From JARROD01 sp037384225 (GTDB lineage Bacteria; Pseudomonadota; Gammaproteobacteria; Pseudomonadales; Cellvibrionaceae): a stretch of 17,172 bases of DNA. Shown here one piece after another: positions 1 through 7,953 of the stretch; the stretch's first letter is position 1, and every line of letters begins with the position of its first letter. Below the pieces are notes generated by a model. It saw only the letters and a list, made by a program, of their open reading frames with translations, had not been told where the DNA came from and searched no databases. Location of the stretch: positions 1 to 17,172 of the forward strand of contig JARROD010000142.1 in NCBI GenBank assembly GCA_037384225.1, in the 5' to 3' direction. Both the position numbers and the translations under genes were made by a program.

Positions 1-2
1 CG

Positions 3-1448
3 CGCAAAACATTGATAAACCAGTTGCGCCTCCAAATCGAGAGCGAAGGCGGCCATGTTCTGCTGCTCTCCGGCGGCGATATAAACACCGGTGTGCCCGA
101 GTCGGATATGCTCGACGCCGAGCCGGATTTCAAAGGCATGGCGGCGCTGGGCTACGATGCCATGGCGGTGGGCAACCATGAGTTCGACAATCCGCTGTCG
201 GTGATCAGAAAACAGCAGGGCTGGGCCGGTTTTCCGTTTTTATCCGCCAATACCTACCACAAAGCGAGCGGTGAACGGGTTTTTCAACCCTATAAAATGT
301 TCACTTTCAACGGTGTCAGAATCGCTGTTTTCGGACTGACCACCGAAGCTACCGCCGTGATCGGCAATCCGGATACGCTGGGGGACATCACATTTACCAA
401 AACGGTTGAAGAAGCCCGCAAACTGGTACCCGAATTGCGGCGCCAGGCCGATATTGTCGTTGCGCTGACGCATATGGGCCACTATCCAGACGCCAAGCAC
501 GACATTAATGCACCGGGCGATGTGTCTCTGGCGCGGGCGGTGGAGGGGATCGATCTGATCGTCGGCGGTCACTCGCAGGACCCGGTGTGCATGGCGGCGG
601 AAAATCAGCGCCAGACGGCCTATCGGCCCGGCGACCCCTGTGTGCCGGACCGCCAGAACGGCGCCTTGATAGTGCAGGCCCACGAATGGGGGAAATACCT
701 GGGGCGGGCCGATTTTGTGTTTCACCACGGACAGCTGGAACTGCGGCAATACCAGTTGATACCGGTGAATCTCAAACGCAAAACATCTGTAAACGGCACA
801 GAACAGCGGCAATTTGTCAGCCCGGAAATAATCCCGGCGGAGGATATGCTGGCGCTGCTACAGCCCTATCAGGATCGCGGCAATAGCGCGCTCTATAAAA
901 CCATAGGCCGGGTCAACGGAGCACTGGTGGGCGATACCGACAGTGTTCGCAATGGTTATACAAACCTGGGACGTTTGATCGCCACCGCACTGATGCGGGC
1001 CGGCAAGGCCGATCTGGCGATTATCAACGCCGGCGGTATTCGCGCCGGTATCGAAGCCGGTGATATCACGGTTAAAGATCTTCTCACGGTACTGCCCTTC
1101 AACAACACCCTGTGTTATGTCGAGTTGAGCGGGGCGGAACTGAAAGACTATTTGCGAACAGTTTTTGCGTTTCCCAAAAATTCGGGCGGCTTTCCTCAAA
1201 GTGCCGGGTTGGTGTTAAACCGAGAAGACCCATCGCAATGGCGGGTAACGGGAATAAGCCCGCGTTCCATTCGCGACCGGGAGACCTATCGCCTGGCGAT
1301 CAACAATTTTATCGCCAGGGGTGGCGACAATTATCCCCCCATCCATCACCACCCCGGTTTTGTCGATACCGGCCTTACCGATGTCAATGTGTTACAGGCG
1401 TTTATACAACGCCGGGAATCCATCGATGTGGCGGAATTCGAGCCTTAG
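3..1448 (+). CDS. ushA: UshA-like UDP-sugar hydrolase / 5'-nucleotidase (5' end outside window)
   Basis: Periplasmic metallophosphoesterase that would hydrolyse UDP-sugars and nucleotides to nucleosides and phosphate for salvage. The frame is open to the left edge, so the signal peptide and first metal motif (DxH) are missing. About 480 residues remain, against 550 in E. coli UshA. Counting from the TTG at 12, the N-terminal domain shows GGD (residues 21-23), GNHEFD (54-59, the Asn-His catalytic and metal pair), LTHMGH (around 152-157) and GGHSQDP (around 185-191). D23 and N55 are 32 residues apart, the same as D84 and N116 of E. coli UshA. The C-terminal substrate-binding domain shows NAGGIRAG and, near residue 437, GGDNYP, which belongs to the nucleotide-stacking loop. 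The gene ends in TAG and is convergent with the receptor at 1523-4099. The 5'-nucleotidase family assignment is firm; the exact substrate range is inference. Confidence 0.9.
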   Translation, partial: RKTLINQLRLQIESEGGHVLLLSGGDINTGVPESDMLDAEPDFKGMAALGYDAMAVGNHEFDNPLSVIRKQQGWAGFPFLSANTYHKASGERVFQPYKMFTFNGVRIAVFGLTTEATAVIGNPDTLGDITFTKTVEEARKLVPELRRQADIVVALTHMGHYPDAKHDINAPGDVSLARAVEGIDLIVGGHSQDPVCMAAENQRQTAYRPGDPCVPDRQNGALIVQAHEWGKYLGRADFVFHHGQLELRQYQLIPVNLKRKTSVNGTEQRQFVSPEIIPAEDMLALLQPYQDRGNSALYKTIGRVNGALVGDTDSVRNGYTNLGRLIATALMRAGKADLAIINAGGIRAGIEAGDITVKDLLTVLPFNNTLCYVELSGAELKDYLRTVFAFPKNSGGFPQSAGLVLNREDPSQWRVTGISPRSIRDRETYRLAINNFIARGGDNYPPIHHHPGFVDTGLTDVNVLQAFIQRRESIDVAEFEP

Positions 1449-1460
1449 GGTAAGCGACCA

Positions 1461-1488
1461 ACCTGCCGGCGATCCTTGCCGGACAGGT
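1461..1488. terminator. Hairpin between convergent genes, weak terminator candidate
   Basis: ACCTG-CCGGC (1461-1470) pairs with GCCGG-A-CAGGT (1478-1488) around a 7-base loop, giving ten base pairs with one bulged A. It lies in the 74-bp gap between the convergent nucleotidase and receptor genes. No T-run follows on either strand, so intrinsic termination is uncertain. It could instead protect the 3' ends of the transcripts. Confidence 0.35.
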
Positions 1489-1522
1489 GGGCGACATTCT
1501 GTTGGGAGATGTCCTTAAACAC

Positions 1523-4099
1523 TCAATGCTTTAATTTAACCGTCAAATACCAGGTCCGCGGACGATTGTAGGTCGCTGTCACGACACCGACCGCGAGGTT
1601 ATTGTTGCCGGTAACGACAAAACGCTCATCGGTGATATTCTCGCCCCCCAACACCAGCGACCAGTCGCTGTCAGCCGCCTCATAGGTCAACGACAAATTT
1701 GTCATAGTGAAGCCGTCCTCCATCAGTTCGGGGGTGTTGATCAGATCCCGGGCCATCTCCCCCTTGTGGGTGACATCGGCGTGGAGTAGAAACCTCGAAC
1801 CGCCCTCAAGATCGAAGGTATAGGTACCGCCGAGGCTGGCCGATTCCTCCGGCACATTGACCAGTTTGTGATCCAGCGTAATGCCTCCCGCCAGCGCGAT
1901 ATTGTCTAAAGAACGGTATTCGGCGTCGAGATAACCGAAAGCGCCATTGAGCACCAGATTCGGCGTTACGCTGGCATCCATTTCGATTTCCGCGCCACGG
2001 ATACGGGCGTCACCGGCATTGAAAAACCAGGGCGCACCGAGGGTAAAGGTGGGTGCAGATACCACCTGGATACCCGTGTAGTCGGTCGAGAACAGGGCCA
2101 TATTAAGGCGCAGCCGGCGATCGAACAGCTCCGATTTCAAACCCACCTCATAGGTATCGGCCTCCTCGGGGTCGTGCTGCGGCGGATTGACCGGATCCAC
2201 CACGCCGGCGAAGCCGGTCGCCGTCGCAAGCGCGTCGGAAACCCCCAACGGCGCAGTGAGCCTTGTCGTCCAGCCGCCACTTTTGTAGCCCTGAGCATAG
2301 GAGACATAAGCCAGGATATCGTCGGATAAAGCATATTCAAATCCGCCGCGGAAGGAGACATCGTAGAACGTCTTCTTGTTTTCCTGTTTCGGGAACAACA
2401 GCTCCAGATCACCTTCCGCAAAACCGGGGAAAAATACAGGCGGAAAACCGAAATTGGTAACAAACAGTTCGGTAAAACCACTCAGATCCCGCTGCTTGCC
2501 AGTAAAGGTTTTTTCTTCCCTGGTATAACGCACACCAAACGTCATCCCGAGGTTATCGGTAATCTGAAAGTTGTTGTGGGCGAACAGTGCTTCAGATTTG
2601 TTTTCCAGATCATTGGGACCAAAGACCTGCAACAGACCGGAGCCAAAGGTCACGGTGTCGAGCAGATCGCCTTCCTCCTGGAAGTAATACGCTCCCAGTA
2701 CCGATTTCAGGCGGCCGTCAAAGGCGTCGATATTGAATTGCAATTCCTGGGAGAATTGTTCTTGATTCATGGTAAAGGAGGTATCGAGAAACGCCAGCGG
2801 GCTGGCATCGACATCGACACCAAACGCCGATTCGAGTTCGCGATAGGCGGTTATCGACTTCACGCTCAGCCAGTCGTTGATGCTCCAATCGGCGCTGCCA
2901 TTGACACCCCAGGTCGTAACATCCGAAAAGTTGCTGCCACTGGCGTAGGAAGTATCCTTATCACCGGTAATAAAGTGATCGCCCCAGGGCAGTCTATTGG
3001 ACGCCTCGGACAGGGGCACCCCGATCACCCCGCGGTCTATGTCGCAGATACCGCTCAGTGCAAAGGTGGGTGCATCTCCCAAAGCCATGGTGGAGGGATC
3101 TGCGCCGTCGATACAGGCGTTGTAGGAAAAACTGAAGGGGAATCCGAAACCACTGGTGGCGATCAGTGACTCCGCCGTGGCTTCCTCGCGGGCGTATGTG
3201 GTATCGGCGCTGAGGGTGAATTCAAAATCCGCCGTGGGTGTATACAACAGTTTGACGCGCAGACTGCGCGCATTCTCCCCACCCTGGGTCGAGCCGCCGA
3301 CGCCGTCCCGGGCGCGGATAAAATTTTCCGAATCGGACTCAAAAAAGCTGTTTCCGTAAACCGAGCCGGTAACGGGGTTAACGGTATTGACGCTGGTGGG
3401 GTCGAACCGGAGGCGTTTCTGATAACCGTCCCGCTCTGTGGAGGAAAATGCCACGGAAGAATAGAGTTTGTCTTCCACCAAAGGTATATCCACGGTACCG
3501 CGGAGGTCGAGACGATCATAGCGGCCGGCGGTCACTTCAAACCGGGAACTCAACTCCTCTCCGGGGCGATGGGTGATGACATGAATCGCACCGCCGATAG
3601 TGTTGCGACCGAACAGAGTGCCCTGCGGCCCCTTGAGCACCTCGACCCGTTGCACATCCAACAGGTCTACAGCCGCCCCCACCGTGCGCGCAAAGTAAAC
3701 GCCATCCACGTAAAGTCCGACACCCGGCTCCATGTTAAAGGCGAAATCGTTCTGGCCTATGCCGCGGATAAAGGCGCTGATAATGGTCGATGACCCCGCA
3801 AAGGGAGAAGCTCTGTCAATCTGAATGTTGGGGGTAAAATCCGAAATCTGCGCGACATTGGTAATGCCTTTTTGGGCCAAGCTTTGACTGCTGAAAGCAC
3901 TGATGGCGATCGGTACATCCTGAACATTCTCAGAGCGTTTTTGCGCCGTAACCACTATCTCCTCCAGATTATACTCTGCGCTCTGAGCATACTGGGCCGA
4001 CAGTAGCGGAAACACGGATAAAACACCACCAAGGACAAGGTTTCCTGCCCCATGAGTAATAGAAATAGCCCGCTTTTTATAAGTCTTTGTTATTATCAT
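1523..4099 (-). CDS. TonB-dependent outer-membrane receptor (intact)
   Basis: Outer-membrane beta-barrel for energised uptake of a scarce nutrient, driven by TonB-ExbB-ExbD; substrate unknown. The 858-residue product has a basic N-terminus and a hydrophobic signal segment with likely cleavage after A41 (AQSA). The TonB box EEIVVTA follows at 46-52. The plug domain occupies roughly 57-175 and contains DVQRVEVLKGPQGTLFGRN and GGAIHVIT, typical of siderophore/vitamin-type receptors. The rest is barrel with alternating aromatic strands, ending NRPRTWYLTVKLKH. Start choice is supported by GGGAGG (4105-4110 on the complement), five bases before ATG. The gene is divergent from phrB and convergent with the nucleotidase. 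No regulator or companion enzyme is adjacent, so the ligand cannot be inferred. This is the only one of the three receptors here with a complete-looking 5' end. Confidence 0.93.
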   Translation of the reverse strand: MIITKTYKKRAISITHGAGNLVLGGVLSVFPLLSAQYAQSAEYNLEEIVVTAQKRSENVQDVPIAISAFSSQSLAQKGITNVAQISDFTPNIQIDRASPFAGSSTIISAFIRGIGQNDFAFNMEPGVGLYVDGVYFARTVGAAVDLLDVQRVEVLKGPQGTLFGRNTIGGAIHVITHRPGEELSSRFEVTAGRYDRLDLRGTVDIPLVEDKLYSSVAFSSTERDGYQKRLRFDPTSVNTVNPVTGSVYGNSFFESDSENFIRARDGVGGSTQGGENARSLRVKLLYTPTADFEFTLSADTTYAREEATAESLIATSGFGFPFSFSYNACIDGADPSTMALGDAPTFALSGICDIDRGVIGVPLSEASNRLPWGDHFITGDKDTSYASGSNFSDVTTWGVNGSADWSINDWLSVKSITAYRELESAFGVDVDASPLAFLDTSFTMNQEQFSQELQFNIDAFDGRLKSVLGAYYFQEEGDLLDTVTFGSGLLQVFGPNDLENKSEALFAHNNFQITDNLGMTFGVRYTREEKTFTGKQRDLSGFTELFVTNFGFPPVFFPGFAEGDLELLFPKQENKKTFYDVSFRGGFEYALSDDILAYVSYAQGYKSGGWTTRLTAPLGVSDALATATGFAGVVDPVNPPQHDPEEADTYEVGLKSELFDRRLRLNMALFSTDYTGIQVVSAPTFTLGAPWFFNAGDARIRGAEIEMDASVTPNLVLNGAFGYLDAEYRSLDNIALAGGITLDHKLVNVPEESASLGGTYTFDLEGGSRFLLHADVTHKGEMARDLINTPELMEDGFTMTNLSLTYEAADSDWSLVLGGENITDERFVVTGNNNLAVGVVTATYNRPRTWYLTVKLKH

Positions 4100-4129
4100 T
4101 CAATCCTCCCAACACACACACTTATTATG

Positions 4130-4135
4130 ATTATA
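4130..4135 (-). promoter_or_regulatory. Candidate -10 box for the 1523-4099 receptor
   Basis: The complement reads TATAAT here, 30 bases upstream of the start codon and about 20 bases beyond the GGGAGG ribosome site. The best -35-like element is TTTCAA at 4151-4156, at a short 15-base spacing, so this is only a candidate. An inverted ATTGCA/TGCAAT pair (4214-4219 and 4239-4244) lies further upstream and could be an operator. Confidence 0.3.
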
Positions 4136-4638
4136 TTTAATCAATTAATATTGAAACGCAGAATGAAGCCATATCGCTCTCAAATCTTGCACAAATGCGA
4201 TTAGAAAATAAGAATTGCACGCAAAATTGAAGAATTACTGCAATGCCGTATAAACTTTTGAGTTTTACGGCTTTATTATTTTTTAAGTGCCCACCGCTTA
4301 TAACTATTTTAGATTAGTATTCAGCAAGAATAGACGCCAGCGGGCAAAACGCAAAAAACATTTTACGGCCGGATTTTAAGGTGTTGACCAACGTCCTCCA
4401 GCAGCTACAGGACAAACGAAGCTGCATCGAACGTTTACCCTATCGGTGCATAAATTTTCACTGTAATCGGTGCCACAGAGGTCTCGGTCAGCATTTAATT
4501 GCGGGACAGGGAATTAGATACAATAATAAAGCAAATCGACCTGTACAAATATTGACCTAACGGATTGATTTAACTACTCTTCTCTCATTAATCGCGCCCG
4601 CCTGTAAACCGCATTGCGCGAACTCTCCAGCCGTTACC

Positions 4639-4660
4639 CGGCGCAACTGTTGCTGCGCCG
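4639..4660. repeat. GC-rich inverted repeat upstream of phrB
   Basis: CGGCGCA (4639-4645) is inverted as TGCGCCG (4654-4660) around an 8-base loop. No T-run follows. With the second hairpin at 4687-4708 it may form structure in a phrB leader transcript, or it may be the end of a lost gene. Confidence 0.45.
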
Positions 4661-4686
4661 AGTGATAAAGCCCTGGTTGAGACAAT

Positions 4687-4708
4687 GTCCGGGCCGGCGC
4701 GCCCGGAC
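4687..4708. repeat. GC-rich inverted repeat upstream of phrB
   Basis: GTCCGGGC (4687-4694) is perfectly inverted as GCCCGGAC (4701-4708) around the loop CGGCGC. It sits about 80 bases before the phrB start. There is no T-run, so it is not a standard terminator. Confidence 0.5.
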
Positions 4709-4790
4709 CGTCAGATTACCAATCAGAGCGCCCGCGCTTTGCTGCACAGGCTTTTCACACAATTGGTTAGGTCCTTGATGAGAAACCAAG

Positions 4791-6209
4791 ATGCATTCTT
4801 TAGTCTGGTTCAGAAATGATTTCCGGGTCACCGATAACCCGGCGCTGTACCAAGCTTGTTCCGACAGTGACAGAGTGAGCGCGGTATATATCGACTGCCC
4901 GCACCAATGGAAACTACACGGTCAAAGCGCCGTGCAACGTGAATTTATAGCCCGCAACCTCGAAGCACTGGGGCGGGAACTGTCGGCGCTGGGGATTTCC
5001 CTGAATGTGTTCAGATGCGACAGCTTTGCTGACGTACCGGCATTGCTTGACAACTGGGTACGGGAGCTGGACGTTGCCGCCCTTTACGCCAATGTCGATC
5101 TCGGGGTCAATGAGTACAGGCGCGACCGGGCCGTCGACGCGCGACTGAATATTCCCCTGCACCGTTTCAATGGAGATTGTGTCGTCTCGCACGGCAGTCT
5201 GCGCACCGGCGACGGTCACATGTATCGTGTATTTACCCCTTTCAGCAGAGCCTGGATCAAGCACGTGATCCGCGACGGATATCGCTTGCTCCCCCCGCCG
5301 CAGACCTTTGAGCCTCTCGTTACAGGCACCGGCGACACTGAAACCAGTCAGCACCAACAAGGGTCGTTGGAAACCATCTGGCCCGCGAGCGAAGCCGCCG
5401 CACAGCGGCGCCTGACCGAATTTTGCCGCCAACATCTGATGGACTACGGCGCTGACCGCGACTTTCCGGATCTCGACGGCACCAGCGGCCTATCCCCCTA
5501 TCTCGCTATTGGCGTGCTGTCCCCCAACCAGTGTTTGGCCGCTATCGAGATCGAACTGGGCCAGTTGCCCCTAAGTCTTGGCGAAGCGGGCTTTACCTGG
5601 CTCAACGAACTGATCTGGCGGGAGTTTTACCGCCATTTGCTGGCGGCCCATCCCCGTCTTTCCATGCACTGTGCCTTCAAGCCGGAAACCGATAGGATCA
5701 AATGGCGCCACGACGAGGGTCTGTTCCAGAGCTGGTGTCAGGGTAAAACCGGCTATCCCATTGTGGATGCGGCCATGCGCTGCCTCAACCAGACCGGCTG
5801 GATGCACAACCGGCTGCGTATGATAACAGCGGGATTTCTCACCAAAGATCTGCAAATCGACTGGCGCCTTGGCGAAGCCTACTTTATGTCGCGCCTGATC
5901 GACGGGGATCTCGCCGCCAACAATGGCGGCTGGCAGTGGGCGGCGGGAACCGGCGCCGACGCGGCCCCTTATTTTCGGATTTTCAACCCCACCACGCAGA
6001 GCCAGCGTTTCGACCGCCACGGCCACTTTATCAAACGCTGGGTGCCGGAACTGGCCGAAGTACCGAAACAATATATTCACACCCCTCACGCCTGGCTGTC
6101 CCGCCAGGGCCTCGCCCAATGCTATCCAGCGCCGGTAGTCGATCACGCCCTGGAACGGCGAAGGGCAATAGAGATGTTCGAATCAATCCGCCGTCGAAAC
6201 GCAAGTTAG
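4791..6209 (+). CDS. phrB: Deoxyribodipyrimidine (CPD) photolyase
   Basis: Flavoenzyme that splits UV-induced cyclobutane pyrimidine dimers in DNA using blue or near-UV light. At 472 residues it has the same length as E. coli PhrB. The N-terminal Rossmann-like antenna domain begins HSLVWFRNDFRVTDNPAL. The C-terminal FAD domain shows LSPYLAIGVLSP, then WLNELIWREFYRHLL from about residue 269, GYPIVDAAMR near 321 and TGWMHNRLRMITAGF near 334. DGDLAANNGGWQWAAGTG and DAAPYFRIFNP follow from about residue 370. These are the FAD-binding and tryptophan electron-transfer motifs of class I photolyases. The ATG start is supported by the antenna domain beginning at once; the ribosome site is weak (GATGAGA around 4777-4783). 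The gene appears monocistronic and divergent from the upstream receptor. It suggests a sunlit habitat (inference). Confidence 0.96.
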   Translation: MHSLVWFRNDFRVTDNPALYQACSDSDRVSAVYIDCPHQWKLHGQSAVQREFIARNLEALGRELSALGISLNVFRCDSFADVPALLDNWVRELDVAALYANVDLGVNEYRRDRAVDARLNIPLHRFNGDCVVSHGSLRTGDGHMYRVFTPFSRAWIKHVIRDGYRLLPPPQTFEPLVTGTGDTETSQHQQGSLETIWPASEAAAQRRLTEFCRQHLMDYGADRDFPDLDGTSGLSPYLAIGVLSPNQCLAAIEIELGQLPLSLGEAGFTWLNELIWREFYRHLLAAHPRLSMHCAFKPETDRIKWRHDEGLFQSWCQGKTGYPIVDAAMRCLNQTGWMHNRLRMITAGFLTKDLQIDWRLGEAYFMSRLIDGDLAANNGGWQWAAGTGADAAPYFRIFNPTTQSQRFDRHGHFIKRWVPELAEVPKQYIHTPHAWLSRQGLAQCYPAPVVDHALERRRAIEMFESIRRRNAS

Positions 6210-6286
6210 TAATCAATTTTGCTAGCTGTGCCATATTATTTCGATCAGAGAAAGATATAATCTCGCTCAAGCGGAAGAATTTAAAA

Positions 6287-6296
6287 TAAGCGCTTA
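6287..6296. promoter_or_regulatory. Candidate LacI-family-type operator (TAAGCGCTTA)
   Basis: A 10-bp perfect palindrome with a central CG, embedded in AATAAGCGCTTACA. This closely resembles LacI/GalR-family operators with an AAGCGCTT core. A second AAGCGCTT core occurs at 10443-10450 before the pirin gene. No LacI-type regulator is encoded in the window, so this is motif-based inference. Confidence 0.35.
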
Positions 6297-6412
6297 CAGT
6301 GGCGAAAAAACCAGGAAAATAATTTCCACAGCAACAATCTAATTAAATTTTTCATTGAAAAAACCTGCACAATTTCAGTACTCGACAATTTTTTACTGTG
6401 CAAAAATTTTCA

Positions 6413-6426
6413 CAGCGCCGGCGCTG
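6413..6426. promoter_or_regulatory. Perfect 14-bp palindrome CAGCGCCGGCGCTG
   Basis: The sequence reads identically on both strands and lies about 105 bases before the secreted-protein start, in an otherwise AT-rich stretch. It could be a dimeric repressor site. No T-run follows, so a terminator is unlikely. Confidence 0.35.
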
Positions 6427-6529
6427 AATTGACGCATGAGCAGCAATCGAAAAGCTCTTTTTGACAAAGGGCACAAAAATCCATGGCGAGATCCATTAAA
6501 TTTATCAATGAGTAAGATAAAGGTATTTT

Positions 6530-7756
6530 ATGCAATACAAACGAATTTTAGAAAAGTTGACAATCGTAAGGCTCGCCACTGTTTCACTACTGTTTTTATG
6601 TTCAATGAATACCACTACAACGCTGGCACAATGTTCAATCGATGCCTCGGTCGAAATAATAAATAGTTGCGAGCTTACACCGGAGGAAAGTCAAGCATTT
6701 GTATTGTTCGATCAAAACTCAAACAGTCTTTACGGCTGGAGCCATATTGTCGACAACCCCGACAATTTTCCCGGTTTAAAACAACAAACCGATTTATACC
6801 GGGTAGATAGCGAAAGCGTCACCACCGATAACGAATGCGCGAATATCCGGGTATTTAAAACCGTACTTGTCAAAAAATACGACGACTGGGATCAGCAACA
6901 CGCAACAGGTCTCGACACTCGCTTTCCTGAACAGGGAATTACGTTTGCCGATGTCAAGGAGATCGTACTGGAGGTAAAAATCAATTCTGAACAAACATTT
7001 ATCCCCAGCCTGGAGGAGTACTTGAGCACTTACAAACCCTATACGGGTTTCGACGAACTGCTGGAAATGGACAGGGGTAAAGTTAATCTGGGGGTGACGA
7101 TCTTTGAAGAAAACGCCGACGATCAAAACATCGAGACATTTCAAGGGTCAACTTTTCTGGAACTGAATCAGAAAGAGCTTGCCGACCAGTGGCTGCGAGT
7201 AGTGATTCCGGCGCAATCGCTCTCATACTTTGTCCAGCTCAACTATGAAAATACCGAAAAAGATCTTGCTGACTATTTATCTAACAATGTAGTGGGAATA
7301 AGAATCAACCCGGAAACCGGCAATGGAAGAGTGCTCAGAAACTATATTTCCGACACGTTTGATGAGAACGTACCGGAAATGTACAAAGAAATGGGTATTT
7401 CCATTCGCAAAGTCGCGATACGTTTAAACGACACGACAGACTGCGCCGACGGCGATGCAGACTGTTCCGGAGACGATAGCGCCGAAGACGATGGCTCCGA
7501 TGGCGATGGCTCCGACGACGATAGCTCGGGTGGTGATAACACAGGTGATGCTGACAATTCCGGCGATAGTGGCAATGCACCCACTGGAGCAGAAGGTGAC
7601 AACAGCGCCGATGACAGTAACACCTCAACCCCGGGATCCTTCGTTGAAGATGCCTCGGAACAATTGGCGTCAAGTGGCGGTGGCAGCTTCGGCGCTCTCG
7701 ATCTGGTCTGGCTTCTTGTTCTGGCCTCCTCAGCTATGCGTTTTCATCGAGCATGA
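6530..7756 (+). CDS. Secreted protein with acidic linker and GlyGly-CTERM sorting tail; core unknown
   Basis: 408 residues. The N-terminus is a signal peptide with likely cleavage after A33 (TLA, then QCSID). The core (about 34-300) has alternating short hydrophobic strands and several cysteines and looks like a beta-sandwich; I recognise no catalytic motif. Residues about 302-370 form a low-complexity Asp/Ser/Gly linker. The tail (382-408) is SGGGSFGA followed by a hydrophobic segment (LDLVWLLVLA) and a weakly basic end (RFHRA). That layout matches GlyGly-CTERM (TIGR03501-type) proteins, which are type II-secreted and processed by rhombosortase to stay on the cell surface. Start ATG 6530 is preceded by AAAGG (6519-6523), six bases away. 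The nearby carbohydrate-type receptor suggests a polysaccharide-binding or degrading role, but that is inference. Confidence 0.8.
   Translation: MQYKRILEKLTIVRLATVSLLFLCSMNTTTTLAQCSIDASVEIINSCELTPEESQAFVLFDQNSNSLYGWSHIVDNPDNFPGLKQQTDLYRVDSESVTTDNECANIRVFKTVLVKKYDDWDQQHATGLDTRFPEQGITFADVKEIVLEVKINSEQTFIPSLEEYLSTYKPYTGFDELLEMDRGKVNLGVTIFEENADDQNIETFQGSTFLELNQKELADQWLRVVIPAQSLSYFVQLNYENTEKDLADYLSNNVVGIRINPETGNGRVLRNYISDTFDENVPEMYKEMGISIRKVAIRLNDTTDCADGDADCSGDDSAEDDGSDGDGSDDDSSGGDNTGDADNSGDSGNAPTGAEGDNSADDSNTSTPGSFVEDASEQLASSGGGSFGALDLVWLLVLASSAMRFHRA
7450..7622 (+). repeat. Low-complexity Asp/Ser/Gly-coding linker
   Basis: Repeated GAT/GAC, TCC/AGC and GGC codons (for example GATGGC-TCC units around 7492-7512) encode an acidic flexible linker between the secreted core and the GlyGly-CTERM anchor. 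Long minus-strand open frames here (Arg/His- or Ser/Pro-rich) are shadows of this composition. The tract may bind Ca2+ and is prone to length change. Confidence 0.7.
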
Positions 7757-7827
7757 AGAATAGTTTACGCCATCCATCGTTGCATACATTTTCGGGCGTA
7801 GAAACTTTTTAGAGCGATATTTTCTTT

Positions 7828-7843
7828 ACCCTAACGTTAGGGT
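7828..7843. promoter_or_regulatory. Perfect 16-bp palindrome, probable operator upstream of the second receptor
   Basis: ACCCTAACGTTAGGGT is identical on both strands. The central AACGTT with a CG dyad is typical of LacI/GalR-family operators. It lies just upstream of a TATCAT (7845-7850) that could serve as a -10, about 110 bases before the receptor start. Carbohydrate-uptake receptors are often under LacI-type control, which fits the receptor class; the regulator is not in the window. Confidence 0.5.
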
Positions 7844-7953
7844 TTATCATCCAAAATCCATACCAAGCCACCCGACCTGATAACCTCGCTCATAAAAAAA
7901 GAGAATTTTCTGCCTGCAACAGACTTATCGTCTATCATTAATTAAACACAGTT

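Larger units (their letters stand above)
4100..4790. other. Divergent intergenic region, no supported gene
   Basis: This 691-bp gap separates the divergent receptor and photolyase genes. Positions 4100-4380 are AT-rich and contain the receptor's promoter region. Around 4360-4550 one plus frame is open for about 60 codons, with several Cys and His residues, but there is no good start, no ribosome site and no family I recognise. Positions 4560-4790 are GC-rich and hold two hairpins. A short minus-strand frame at 4634-4831 has no ribosome site and overlaps the start of phrB; I do not call it. Confidence 0.6.
6210..6529 (+). promoter_or_regulatory. AT-rich upstream region of the GlyGly-CTERM gene with palindromes
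   Basis: This 320-bp region has no gene. It contains TATAAT at 6256-6261 (no convincing -35), the palindrome TAAGCGCTTA at 6287-6296, a 14-bp perfect palindrome at 6413-6426, and a TTGACA at 6461-6466 without a well-spaced -10. Its length and paired palindromes suggest a regulated promoter for the secreted-protein gene, but no promoter can be fixed by eye. Confidence 0.4.

Noticed and set aside
4360..4557. Plus-strand open frame with several Cys/His residues
   Set aside because: No start codon with a ribosome site and no recognisable motif. The Cys/His spacing does not form a convincing zinc finger.
4634..4831. 65-codon minus-strand frame upstream of phrB
   Set aside because: It overlaps the phrB start, crosses both GC hairpins, lacks a ribosome site and resembles nothing known to me.
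7335..7673. Minus-strand frames rich in Arg/His or Ser/Pro
   Set aside because: They are shadows of the Asp/Ser/Gly linker codons of the secreted protein and have no family similarity.
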